This document shows positions 33,532-44,028 of a stretch of 64,000 nt of DNA, piece by piece. Source of the stretch: Azolla caroliniana. Taxonomy: Eukaryota > Polypodiophyta. The position numbers and the translations under genes are program-made. The stretch is from contig JBHGNT010000016.1 of the NCBI GenBank assembly GCA_043228905.1, forward strand, positions 13,330,001 to 13,394,000, given 5' to 3'. The notes beneath the pieces are model-generated. The model did not search any database, had not been told where the DNA came from, and was given only the letters and a program-made list of their open reading frames with translations. How positions within the stretch are numbered: the stretch's first letter is position 1; each line of letters starts with the position of its first letter.

Positions 33532-34973
33532 ATGGCATCCTCAAGTAATCAAGCGGGAGAGCTCGAAAGGATGATGCTAATCGTCGAGCAAAGGATGAGA
33601 TCTCAGGACAACAATGCGAGCGTGGAGAAGGTTGTCGATCGTGTCGTAGAGCTCGAGGGACAATTCGATGGAAGGAACGTTACAAAGTTCCTGGACACAT
33701 ATTGAAGGGAGATGAATAAGAGGGACATGTCTGAAGCACGTCAAATCGCAAGCTTCAAGAGAGTTGTTGCCAACAACGTCCAAAGACTCGTCATCGAATT
33801 TCAAAAAGGTAATACAACATGGTCTGAGTTCGAGAAAACGATACTAGTGGAGTTCATGACTTAAGACTCAACGAGGATGACTCTACATGCCCTGATGAAG
33901 TGGATAGAGAAGAAGAATAAGAAGATGAGCGCCCCGACGGTGTACGACGAATTCGACCAGATGTTTAGTCGTCTCCCCAATACGGACCAACTTTTGCTTG
34001 AAGAGGACAAGACTTTGTACTTCTTGAAAGCTGTGGACATGAAGGATAGATGAGAATCGGGGACTCTTCTCGAAGACGATACCCAAGCAAATGGGCTTGT
34101 AGCGGACTTGTAGTGAAGCGGGCGTGCAATAGGCTTGACAAGCGTTGCCAATGGGTTGACGACACCGACTTGATGGAATCGACTGTCACGGAGAAAGCAA
34201 GACCGCCGAAAGTAGCTAAGCCACCAAAACAAAGTAACGTTGAAGAAAAGAAGATTGGTGATGACGTCATCGAAGAATTGGTGAAGAAGTTCGAGAAGGT
34301 CACACTAGCTAACATGAATCGTCGGGGGCCCAAAGGAAAAGAACCCTTTAGATGCGTGTGGTGCAATAGCATGGACCACATGAGAAGGGATTGCACGAGC
34401 CTTTGAGAGGCGATCCGACAAAATATCGTGTACATAGATGACAACATGATTTGCTCGAGCGAGACTAGAAGACCCCTACGGGTGAATTTCGGAAGAGGAG
34501 GAATGAAGAAAGCTATGGAGGATGCCGATGCGACTCATGTGGATGTGATGCACTATGCTGCGTCGGCCGGAATAAGAGTCGGGAAAGATAGAAATGAAGC
34601 TATGAAAGTGGGAGCCAAGTTTTGGTCTTCCGTTCTCAAGTATGAGAAGATGGGGAAGGTCACATCGAACGAGGTAGAGATTGCGGACCGAAGCGTGCAA
34701 AGCATAACCGGGTGGTCGGATCCGGTGGATGACAACACCATACTTGCGGAGGTGATGTGCGACAGCCACGAGGTGTTCGTCGAAGAAAAGAGAAAAAGAA
34801 TAGAAGAGCAAGGACCATCAAAAAGACATGAAACAAGGAACGCGAAAAAGAAGGACGATGCGGAGACGAGTCGACCTTTACAAACAGAGGAACGAGAATC
34901 AAGCCGAAATGGGGAGATGAGCATACGAGTTGAAGAAACGGTTCGGCCCGTGAAGGTTGGTGTCGAAGACCCC
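33532..34973 (+). pseudogene. Gypsy gag relic (arm 1)
   Basis: ATG 33532 starts MASSSNQAGELERMML. Retrotransposon Gag core FKRVVANNVQRLVIEF and FDQMFSRLPNTDQ follow, then a zinc knuckle CVWCNSMDHMRRDC near 34356. In-frame stops at TGA after FLDTY (near 33704) and after DMKDR (near 34051) are shared with arm 2; a TAA near 33863 is private. Beyond 34544 it keeps about 430 bp of linker coding that Gypsy-A has lost, then ends at the arm 1/arm 2 junction. Confidence 0.82.
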
Positions 34974-35033
34974 CAACATTGAGCAATTAGCATATGTTTT
35001 GTATCCATAAAACCAGAAAGTATTACAACCATA

Positions 35034-35629
35034 CATTGTTTTGGATGAACTTAGCCCGTTGTGCAAATTTCAATCTGCTCATGTCTCATTGACACACCTG
35101 TAATAAAGAGAGGTTACCAATGTTAGCCCGCTTACAACAAATCAACATGTGTGAGGTTTGAGGTTCGAGGTTGGTAATAACCAGCAACAGGTTACTATGT
35201 GAGTTTCTAAGGCTGAACAAAATTGTTAAACAGGATTTCTTGCTAGACTTATGAGATAGAGGGGTTCACTGTAGGAATCTTGTATTAAACATCTCTCTTT
35301 GAATTATCATCAACTACAATTTTTCATGTCATGATAATCTAGGTAGACTTAGATAGTGACTTACTTGAAGTAAGAATGTGAGTTTGGAATCTCAGTAGGG
35401 TACATGATGTTGTTCTCCATGTGCAATGTCCACCAACACCATGATCACTAAACTGGAATGACAATTATATTTGATGACTTACTTATGAAACAAAGTGCAC
35501 ATTTAATATAACACCGTAGAATAAGAGATTTCCTTACCCAAGTGTGGAAAGAAATTTATTAATGCTTGTGGCCTCTCTCAATCGCTCACCTTTTGCCCTA
35601 GCGCTCTTTTGTCTGCCAAATAGATTTCC
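35034..35629 (-). pseudogene. Kinesin motor-domain pseudogene, copy 2
   Basis: Almost identical to copy 1 at an offset of 3479 bp: exons about 35538-35629, 35365-35452 and 35034-35097, with the same splice sites and the same TGA (35392-35394) in the PYRDS motif. The shared stop shows that the gene was already dead before it was copied. Confidence 0.82.
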
Positions 35630-35942
35630 ATTATCAATTAACTGATTATTTGTGCTTCTTATATCTTTACAAGAGAGTGAGCGAGAACCAACCAACCTCT
35701 CTGAACCAGCAAGAGATGAAGGACACTAACATGCCACGGGAATTGCTCCTCAACTTGCAAGTAATGTGGTCCATTGAACATAGACTCTGGATCTTGTCAG
35801 ATGCCTCCAATAAGTCTTCATAACTTGCACAAGAGCTATGAAGCCAAATACTATGGAATATACATAAACAATGGAAATCATAATGCGGGCTTCCAAATAA
35901 CAAATCGTAAAATATCACGGATGTAAGTGCATATATGATTAA

Positions 35943-37552
35943 AGTTGAGCGGACAAGCTTAACTGGATCTGGAACGGTTGAATAAGCCAGAGCCAGATTG
36001 GTGTCCGGATCAATATCCAGAACCAAGACCCGAATCATAATCCGAATTGATATGAGCTGGATCATAATCTGAATTGGTATGAACCGATAGGCACTTAGAG
36101 GTAAAGAAAATATAGATGGAGGGATGGCAAGCTCGCTTCTGACTTAGAAGCTCGACAAGAGCAACTATGCGTCTTGGTTGTACAAGATGCACTAGTACCT
36201 GCTGGGGCATGGTTACTGGAGTTATTTCGAGGGAACTAATGAAGTAGCGCTGGAGCCGGCACACAAGGACTTCCTGGCATGGGAGCAAGGAGCGAGAAGA
36301 GTGTTGTACTACCTCGTGTCCTATGTGCACAACTACATGCTCAACTACATGAAAGACGCAAAATCGTCGAACGAGGCATGGGAAAATCTGAAGAAGATTT
36401 TCGCCGCGAGTACCACAACCTAGAAGTTGCAACTCTGGTAAGAGCTCAACAACATCCGGCAAAGGGACATGTTGGTTACCAACTACATCACCAAGATTAA
36501 GGACATCTACGATGCACTGGGTTCCATCAACGTGATGGTGGAAGAAGACGAGATGGTCCAGATCTACCTCGGTGGTCTACCACAACGGTATGGGCCAATC
36601 CGAACAACAATTTGCACCTAGGAGAAGCTATCATCCTTCTTCGACCTGTAATCGATGTTGATGGTTTAAGAAAACCACACGAGTGGGTGAAGGACCATTC
36701 AACCAGTTAGCCAAATGATGTACACCGACGCAAATCGGTCCCGTGGGCCTGCAGGACAATGTGGGTCAACACGTAATAGAGGTGATCGGCAATAGTAGAA
36801 CGAAAGGCACAGAGATAGTGTTGACAATAGTTCCGGACCCTCCACGAGCAGGGGAAGTCAAGATGGCGCCGGAAGCCGGCAATCTAAAACCGATACAGAA
36901 TGTTGGTACTATGGCAAGAAAGGCTACCAGGAGAGCAAGTGCTGGAAGAAGCGAGCCGATTCGGATAAATCCAGATCTGGCAAGACCAGACAAGGGAACC
37001 GACAAAGCTCGCATTATACCGAAGGATTCGGAACCGGGAAGACAAGAAAAGGGCCAGCCTTCGTGATGAAGCACAAGGCAAACTCGATGAAGAAGACCAC
37101 TTCCGAATTGGAGGAAGTGTGGTACGTTGACTCTGGAGCGTCTAACCATACCATGAGCCACGAAGAGTGGTTCTCATATTGGAAAAACCGGAACAACCTG
37201 GATAGTCGAAATCGGAGACGACACTACACACCCGATCGAGCATGTCGAACAAGTCCCTTTAAGCCATGTCGAACAAAAGGGAAAGTTGATGAATGTACTA
37301 CATGTTTTGACAATTGCGAAGAACTTGGTGTCGGTTGCATAGATCGTTGACCAGGGGATGAAAGTACGGTTTACACATCTCGGGTGCTTCATCAAAGAAG
37401 AAGGCCACATAATCACGCATGGAAGAATATTTATTGTCGACACCAATGATGTCGGCACCGCTCTATTCGCCAACGGGCAAAAGGTCGAGTCGGACATCGA
37501 CTTATGGCACAAGGGAATTGGCCACATCAACTATCAAAGACTTCAAGATCTA
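35943..37552 (+). mobile_element. Copia-B: 5' part of a Copia-A-family element, cut by Copia-C
   Basis: An LTR fragment (35943 to about 36110) is followed directly by gag: LDKSNYASWLYKMH near 36150, then SINVMVEEDEMVQIYLGGL near 36525. The zinc knuckle near 36895 is degraded (CWYYGKKGYQESKC). Protease VWYVDSGASNHTM lies near 37120, and GAG-pre-integrase LWHKGIGHINYQRLQDL ends at 37552. Several stops and frameshifts. The remaining pol would lie beyond Copia-C but is not found, because Copia-C is cut at 53882. Confidence 0.8.
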
Positions 37553-38265
37553 TGTTGAGAATCAAGCTCAACATAGAGCAACATGTGAACACACCTTTTG
37601 AGAATCTATGATTACTCAAAGGTAAAGAGTCACACCACCAATCTCTACACATTAAACTATGTGTCATAGATTCATATTCTATGACACGTAACTAATGATT
37701 CCACATTCCTCATGACTGTAAGACTTCACATTCCTCAAGGCTCTAGTGAGAGAGTGAACGTTGTAGTGAGTAAATGAAGAGAGAGGGTGACTCTATATAA
37801 AGCACCCTCCTCCTACTCCATATTAGGTTTGTTGTGACTCCTTGTAACGCTATTTTGTATCTCATATTCTACTTGTTAATATACATCTCCTTCTTCTTCT
37901 TGAGTACTTCATATTGTCTCTTATCTATCTTGTGTTTCTCTCCTCTCCTCTCTTCTCTCACACATACACACATAACTCACATCTCTTCCACTTCACCAGA
38001 ATCATCATTGATTCTTTACATGGTATCAGAGCAATTTGGTAGCTCCATCTAGCCCACTCGCCTCATCGTGATCGTGTGTTGTGCTCTACGCCGACATTCC
38101 AGAAGAACCGGCTCATCACTATCGTAGTGCAACTACACAGCTCGTGTTCGAGAGAGAAGGAAAAGAAAAGAAGGAAGAAATCTACATCGACAATGAATAC
38201 TGTAATGGGGAGCGCTCTCCCTAGCGAGAAGTTGGATCGCAACAACTTTGCATCTTGGGAGTACA
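37553..38265 (+). mobile_element. Copia-C, left part: 5' LTR, primer site, gag start
   Basis: LTR 37553-38020 (TGTTGAGAATC...GATTCTTTACA) contains CTATATAAAGCACCC as a likely TATA box near 37792. Primer site TGGTATCAGAGC at 38021-38032 is canonical. Gag starts at ATG 38192 (MNTVMGSALPSEKLDRNNF) and stops abruptly inside the WEYK codons at 38265 where Copia-D begins; it resumes at 50641. Confidence 0.9.
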
Positions 38266-38658
38266 TGTAAAGAATGAAGAGATGGATTCTTTGCAGCAGA
38301 ATAGATATGAACTGTGTGTGTGTGTATGAGAGAGAGAGAGAGAGTGAGAGAGACAAGGAGTAAGACACAGAGAATACGCAAGGTAAAGTATATTAACAAA
38401 GGAGAAAGACTCAACATTTTACAAGGTGGGAGGAGGGTGCTTTATATAGTCACTCTCTCTCTTCATTAACTACAAGACTCATGGAACATGGGGAATGTGA
38501 AAGCTCATAAGTTATGTGTCATAGAATCATATTCTATGACTCATACTAAATGCTAGAATACAAAGTGGTGACATAATGGTGACTCTTGACCGTTTGAATG
38601 TCTATTCACTCTCAAGGTGAGTTCACACACTAGACCAAGTTGAGCTTGATTCTCAACA
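38266..38658 (-). repeat. Copia-D 3' LTR
   Basis: Same length and ends as 50243-50635. On the minus strand it is preceded by polypurine tract CTTGAGGGGGTG (38659-38670). A second tract CTTGAGGGGGAG (38932-38943) marks the end of pol, with a spacer of about 260 bp between. Confidence 0.92.
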
Positions 38659-38897
38659 CACCCCCTCAAGCTCAAGTTGGGTCAGTTTCAGACGATATCT
38701 GAAATCCCCTTCGACTCGCATTCCAGAGTCCTCGTTGACTCGCGTCGACTCGCATGTATGCGGAGTTGCGGAATCTATGCTCCAGCTTGCGTTGTGCGTA
38801 GTTGCAAAGTTCGTGCTTCGGCTTGCGTCTTTCTTCGCGGCTTTGCACGGTAGATCGACTCTTTGCGACTTCGTTCTGCGGTTGTGGAATACACGCG

Positions 38898-39128
38898 TTA
38901 CCGCATACTGTATTGCGTAATGTCTTTAGTACTCCCCCTCAAGCTTGGTAAGTCAAGGATCGTCAATCCAAGATCGGTCATGAATTGCCATAGCTTGTCG
39001 GCTCCTAAGGCTTTAGTGAAGATGTCGACCTTTTGAAGATTTGTGCTAATGTGTTGTAGGTCGACATCGCTAGCTAGAACGCGCTCTCGGATGAAGTGAT
39101 AGTGCACTTCGATGTGTTTTGTCCACAT
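38898..39128 (-). pseudogene. Copia-D RNase H, C-terminal part
   Basis: The minus strand reads TKHIEVHYHFIRERVLAS, DIFTKALGADKLWQFM and LDLPSLRGST, the end of copia Pol, then a stop at 38898. It is separated from the rest of RNase H (46007-46571) by Gypsy-A. Confidence 0.88.
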
Positions 39129-39661
39129 TGTCGTGAAGATTTTCGCCAATAGTGTGAAAATCACATGAAACGCACAAAATTGAGTATGAATCACATAAAA
39201 CAATAATAGTGAAGTATCTAAGTACAAAATGATGGAGGTCTTCAAGAGCTTTCGAATGCTCTTTATTACACGAGAAACGGACAACTAGATGTTAAGATAT
39301 GAGGGTATAAGTTTGTGAAAGGAAAAGAGAAAAAACTGTGAGATATCCCACATACGCACGACAAATACGACTCTCATCATATATCAGGTAGAGCAAAAGC
39401 TATTATCTTTGTGTCTATGTGTTGAGCATAGAAAGTTCAAGGTAACTTGAACTAAGAGTGGAGGTGGCCTAGCCACTCGTGAAGGTTTCAGCCAACCAAA
39501 ACGGAATTGGACGATAACCGGTGGAATCGGCATCCGATGGAGCTGGTGATCCAGTGGTATCGACATCCGATGGGCCGACGGTGGCGGCGGCATCCGGCAA
39601 ACCGGCGTCATTTGACGACCAAATTAATAAATATATATATATCACATATATATACATAAGG

Positions 39662-39730
39662 AGGGCAAGTGAGGATTCGAACCTTGCACCTCCTAATTAA
39701 GAATCAATAGGCTTACCACTAAGCCATGAC
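39662..39730 (-). other. tRNA-like module (A and B boxes) inside the gypsy LTR
   Basis: On the minus strand there is an A-box-like TGGCTTAGTGG (39716-39726) and, 32 nt further on, a perfect B box GGTTCGAATCC (39673-39683). T-arm pairing is only partial and the acceptor ends do not pair, so it is not a working tRNA gene. It may derive from a tRNA or SINE. Copies at 32763 and 45463 have the B box mutated (GGTTTGAATCC). Confidence 0.5.
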
Positions 39731-39848
39731 ATTTAGTTAAAGTTATATTTCTATCATTGTACTTTTACATGGAAATTCTCATACATGAGAGCTAAAATGA
39801 GTGACACGGTTATCATGCTCCACATGTAATACATGAGTGCCAAATGGC

Positions 39849-40075
39849 AAACATGCATTTAATGCATGTCTTGTACCCTCACATGCATCATATGCATGAG
39901 AGCATCTATAAAAGAAGAGATAAAATACATGGAAATTCTCATACATGAGAGCTAAAATGAGTGATATGGTTATCATGCTCCACATGTAATACATGAGCGC
40001 CAAATGGCAAACATGCATTTTATGCATGTCTTGTACCCTCACATGCATCATATGCATGAGAGCATCTATAAAAGA
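39849..40075 (+). promoter_or_regulatory. Duplicated RY-motif/TATA promoter block in the Gypsy-A LTR
   Basis: Each 160-bp unit has about four CATGCA/TGCATG motifs in some 50 bp followed by CTATAAAAGA, at 39851-39913 and again at 40011-40073. CATGCA is the RY element bound by B3-domain factors in seeds. The clustering just ahead of a TATA box is also present in the LTRs at 8549, 32941 and 45650. Confidence 0.55.
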
Positions 40076-40381
40076 AGGGATGAAAAAGAAGAAGGGTTAG
40101 GCATTTTTTTGTTATGAAATTAAGAAGAAGATAATTCGTTATCGAATGGATCGTGTAACTTGTTTCTTAAAATCTAAAATCAAGAGTTCAATCTTAATCT
40201 CTCTCAATCTAAAGTCTAAAGTCAAGCATTCTATTCTATCTCAAGCTCTCTCTCTCTTTAAATCTAGCTTAAGTACTTTCTCCCTAAAGCTTGCGCCAAC
40301 TTCAAGTCCTTCCGGTCTAGAACCCCGACGGTTCCGCCTCACGATCCGCGCATAGTGACGGATCTTCACGACATAATAAAG

Positions 40382-40397
40382 TGGTGAACCCGACGTG
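40382..40397 (+). other. Gypsy-A primer binding site (putative)
   Basis: TGGTGAACCCGACGTG starts 8 nt after the LTR end. TGG is the complement of a tRNA CCA end. It is identical in arm 1 (33473). I could not assign the tRNA. Confidence 0.6.
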
Positions 40398-40440
40398 AAA
40401 GAGGCGATAGGAAGGATCAAGCTGAGATTAATACTTGGAG

Positions 40441-41315
40441 ATGGCATCCTCAAGTAATCAAGCGGGAGAGCTCGAAAGGATGATGCTAATTGTCGAGCAA
40501 AGGATGAGATCTCAGAACAACGACGCGAGCGTGGAGAAGGTTGTTGATCGTGTCATAGAGCTCGAGGGACAATTCGATGGAAGGAACGTTACAAAGTTCC
40601 TGGACACATATTGAAGGGAGATGAATCAGAGGGACATGTCTGAAGCACGTCAAATCGCAAGCTTCAAGAGAGTTGTTGCCAACAACGTCCAAAGACTCGT
40701 CATCGAATTTCAAGAAGGTAAGACAACATGGTCTGAGTTCAAGAAAACGATACTAGTGGAGTTCATGACTGAAGACTCAACGAGGATGACTCGACATGCC
40801 CTGATGAAGTGGATAGAGAAGAAGAATAGGAAGATGAGCGCCTCGACAGTGTACGACGAATTCGACCAGATGTTTAGTCGTCTCCCCAACACGGACCAAC
40901 TGTTGCTTGAAGAGCAGAAGACTTTGTACTTCTTGAAAGCTGTGGACATGAAGGATAGATGAGAATTGGGGACTCTTCTCGAAGACGATACCCAAGCAAA
41001 TGGGCTTGTAGCGGACTTGTAGTGAAGCGAGCGTGCAATAGGCTTGACAAGCGTCGCCAATGGGTTGACGACACCGACTTGACGGGATCGACTGTCACGA
41101 AGAAAGCAAGACCGCCGAAAGTAGCTAAGCCACCAAAACAAAGTAACGTGGAAGAAAAGAAGATTGGTGATGACATCATCGAAGAACTGGTGAAGAAGTT
41201 CGAGAAGGTCACGCTAGCTAACATGAATCATCGGGGGCCCAAAGGAAAAGAACCCTTTAGATGCGTATGGTGCAATAGCATGGACCACATGAGAAGGGAT
41301 TGCACGAGCCTTTGA
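40441..41315 (+). pseudogene. Gypsy-A gag
   Basis: Starts MASSSNQAGELERMML at 40441. The Gag core SFKRVVANNVQRLVIEFQE and FDQMFSRLPNTDQLL follow; the zinc knuckle CVWCNSMDHMRRDC is near 41265. The stops after FLDTY (near 40613) and after DMKDR (near 40960) are shared with arm 1, so this copy was dead before the duplication. Confidence 0.85.
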
Positions 41316-41430
41316 GAGGCGATCCGACAAAATATCGTGTACATAGATGACAACATGATTTGCTCGAGCGAGACTAGAAGACCCCTACGGGTGAATTTCG
41401 GAAGAGGAGGAATGAAGAAAGCTATGGAGG

Positions 41431-42099
41431 ATGCCGATGCTTGATAGCCACGTAACTTTGTCCTTGAGGGAATTACTCGGCATTACGAAGGAGTTCCATG
41501 ACACGATCGTGGACCTTGTAAAGAGAAAAAGACAACAATCGGACGAGGAAGAAGAAAGTCCGCTAAAAGCAAAACCAAATGCCATAACGATGGCGAGGGA
41601 CGAAGTTGATGAAGAAATAGTGGACAGCCACTATACTCGACTTCATTGGGCACGTGCGACAACGGAGACGCCGGTGAAGATCGGGGAGAAGAAAGAGACC
41701 ATGGTAGCTTTGATCGACCAAGGCTCGGAGATCAACCTCATGTCAACCGACTTCTACAAAAAAGGAAGATGGCCAATCAATACAAACCATGGATGGAAGA
41801 TTCGCGCAACAACAAAGTCTACGGAGGACTTGTACGGGGCTTGTCCTAATGTCAAAGTCACAATCGGGGATGTGGAGATGGATCACCACTTCTTCGTACA
41901 AGAATCGGCGTCGCATCCTGTCATCCTAGGGCAACCTTATATCACATCATCTCGGATGGAGACCAAAGTGTTCGATAATGGAGCAGCCTTCGCACGAATA
42001 AAGAATCTTGACAACCAAAGATCGGTCCAACTCCTAACGGTGCAAGCCAATCATGAAAGGAATCGAGATAGTCTCAGAGGCGAATCCTTGGATTTTTAG
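41431..42099 (+). pseudogene. Gypsy-A protease region
   Basis: Begins LDSHVTLSLRELLGITKEF. The retropepsin active site reads DQGSEINLMS near 41717, where D-T/S-G is expected, so the catalytic triad is altered. ASHPVILGQPYITSSRMETK is the flap-side conserved block. The frame stays open for 222 codons. The start lies at a deletion junction (GGATGCCGATG then CTTGATAG). Confidence 0.8.
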
Positions 42100-42164
42100 A
42101 GCGGACTATTGAAGCATGGGGCACAAATAGTCTGAGCAATGACAAGACCCCACAAGTAAGAAGA

Positions 42165-43373
42165 GTGCGTGGATTGCGAGGAGAAGTAACATGTGTCACA
42201 CCTAGTGGCGCATGTAAACTAGTACTACCCGACAAGAAGGACAAGCGTCGGATACAAGAATTCGAGAAGATGTTGAAAGAAGAAAACATAATAGAAGAAG
42301 GAGAGTTCATGACTCATATTATGGAAGAAGCCTCATTTAACGACACCATCGGTGAAATCGAGGACGTCATGGACTTGAGCTATCTTCAGGATCAACGCGT
42401 GATTTCGGTTAACTCCGTCAACATGTACGCTATCATCGATGAATACCTTCGTGGCATCTCGATGAAAGAAGCTGACATCAATGTGAAATATAAAACGGTG
42501 GATAAGAAGATCAAGCCAATTGCGGTTCTGCTACCGGAAGATAGCTAGCAAAAGATGAAGGAAGTCGCTAACGATCCAAGCTTAAGAGATCCGAAGACGA
42601 TAAGTCATGTCTTCACCAAAGAGACGAAGGGGAAGCTACGAGTTGGAAAGGAGGATTTCCTTCTCCTTGAAAAGGAGCGAATGTTTCGCGATATGCTTGA
42701 GAGACATGGGAAGGTTTTTGCATTCTTCCCACGGGAAATCGGATGTGCCGACCCAAAGGTTATAGAGCCGATGGTGATCTTCACGGTGCCTCATGTGCCT
42801 TGGAATTTGAAACCGATACCGGTTCCGAGAGCACACCTTCCGAAGCTGATCGAACTCTTAAAGGAGAAGGTGAGTATGGGAATTCTAGAACCGTCAAATG
42901 CTCTTTATTCCAATAGGTGGTTCACGGTGCCGAAGAAGAATAGATCATTGCAATTCATCCAAGATCTTCAACCCGTCAACAGGGTGACAATTCGAAATGC
43001 CGGAATCGGTCCGAGCGTGGACGAATTTGCCGAAGCGTTTGCAGGCCAGTCCATCTACTCCATTAGCGATCTCTACTCCGGATATGACCAATTCCAATTG
43101 GCGATCAACAATCAGGACATTACAACCAAGAGGACTCCGATCGGTCTTGTGCGGATGTGTACCTTACCCCAAGGCGCAATGAACTTGGTGGCTCATATGG
43201 TGAATGCCATGAATAAAGTCTTGAAGGATTGCATCCCAGACATCACGATGCCATTCTTGGATGATATTGGTGGTAGGTCACTTATGTGGGGCATACGGCC
43301 GGAAGCCTTCGCCATACAAAGTGAACGCGATCCAAGACATGAAAGAAGAATCCGAAAATCAAACGGAGGTTAG
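42165..43373 (+). pseudogene. Gypsy-A linker and reverse transcriptase
   Basis: A 127-codon linker ORF (42165-42548) ends at a TAG just before RT. The RT ORF (42555-43373) shows VPWNLKPIPVPRAHLPKLIE, ISDLYSGYDQFQLAI, PIGLVRMCTLPQGAMN and FLDDIGG (Y/FLDD catalytic block near 43255). A small deletion follows FLDDIGG, after which the frame shifts. Confidence 0.85.
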
Positions 43374-44028
43374 AAGGTTCCTTGGAGCATGCACATTTTA
43401 TCATATCTGGATTCCGCACTACGCTCATGTCGCCGAACCGTTATTTGGACTACTAAAGAAAAGAATGAAGTTTGAATGGCAAGACGAGCACACAAATGCG
43501 ATGCGAAGATTGAAGAAACTGCTACTTGAAGCTCCAACACTAAGGAAGGCAGACTATGCCGAAGGGAAGCCGATTTACGTGACCGTAGATACGAGCCCAA
43601 CCGGAATCGGGTGGGTCATCAACCAAGAAGGAGAAGATAATGCGCGATATGCCGTCCTGTTTGGAGCAAAGATTCTCAGTGAACGGAAACAAAGATATGC
43701 CCAAGTCAAGCGGGAACTTTGGGGTATTGTATCGGTAGTGAAGACGGACAAAGATTACCTGATCGGGTCGGAAGTGATAATAGAGACAGATTGTCTCCCA
43801 ATTCTCGGAATGGTCTCGGGATGTACGACCCCAGATCTTTCTATGCTAAGGTGGATTGCCTACATCAAGTCTTTAAACCCAGAGATCCATCACATTGCAG
43901 GGAAGAAGAATGCCATGGCTGACATGCTGTCCAGGGCAAGATTTGAAAATGGAAGCGATATGGTTTCGGAAGATGAAGATGTCGCCCTCGACTTCTTCAA
44001 GATGGCTCGATTATTGGCGGAAGACTAG
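43374..44028 (+). pseudogene. Gypsy-A RNase H
   Basis: VRRFLGACTFYHIWIPHYAH is the gypsy RT thumb/connection block. PIYVTVDTSPTGIGWVIN, YAQVKRELWGIVSVVKTDK and IETDCLPILGMVSG form RNase H with the expected Asp and Glu residues. It ends NAMADMLSRARF and stops at 44026-44028. This segment is intact. Confidence 0.85.

Larger units (their letters stand above)
31495..34973 (+). repeat. Segmental duplication, arm 1
   Basis: The arm contains kinesin pseudogene, Copia-B LTR fragment, gypsy LTR and gypsy gag in that order. 31503-32667 matches 34982-36125 almost base for base. 32672-34544 matches 39585-41436. Compared with arm 2 it lacks the intervening 3.4 kb. It shares with arm 2 the kinesin TGA (31913), two stops in gypsy gag and a 160-bp internal LTR duplication. 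The junction with arm 2 carries CCAACATTG, also present at the left edge of arm 1. Confidence 0.75.
39129..40373 (+). repeat. Gypsy-A 5' LTR
   Basis: 1,245 bp. Terminal 12-bp inverted repeat TGTCGTGAAGAT/ATCTTCACGACA. A 160-bp unit containing the RY-rich promoter and CTATAAAAGA is tandemly duplicated (39767-39926 and 39927-40086). A tRNA-like module lies antisense at 39662-39730. Confidence 0.9.
34974..41436 (+). repeat. Segmental duplication, arm 2
   Basis: Same order as arm 1 but with the complete nest between the Copia-B leader and the gypsy LTR: kinesin pseudogene, Copia-B, Copia-C start, end of Copia-D, Gypsy-A LTR and gag. The right limit is blurred because Gypsy-A carries its own deletion after 41436. 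Confidence 0.68.

Noticed and set aside
34553-35032. 159-codon minus-strand ORF across the arm 1/arm 2 junction
   Set aside because: It is antisense to gypsy gag and crosses a recombination junction; no recognisable domain.
39662-39730. Functional tRNA gene
   Set aside because: Acceptor ends do not pair and the T stem is only partly paired despite perfect B box.
39337-40373. First reading of the gypsy LTR start at TGTGAGATATCCCACA
   Set aside because: The solo LTR against the empty RLK2 site, and the terminal inverted repeat, place the true start about 200 bp upstream at TGTCGTGAAGAT.
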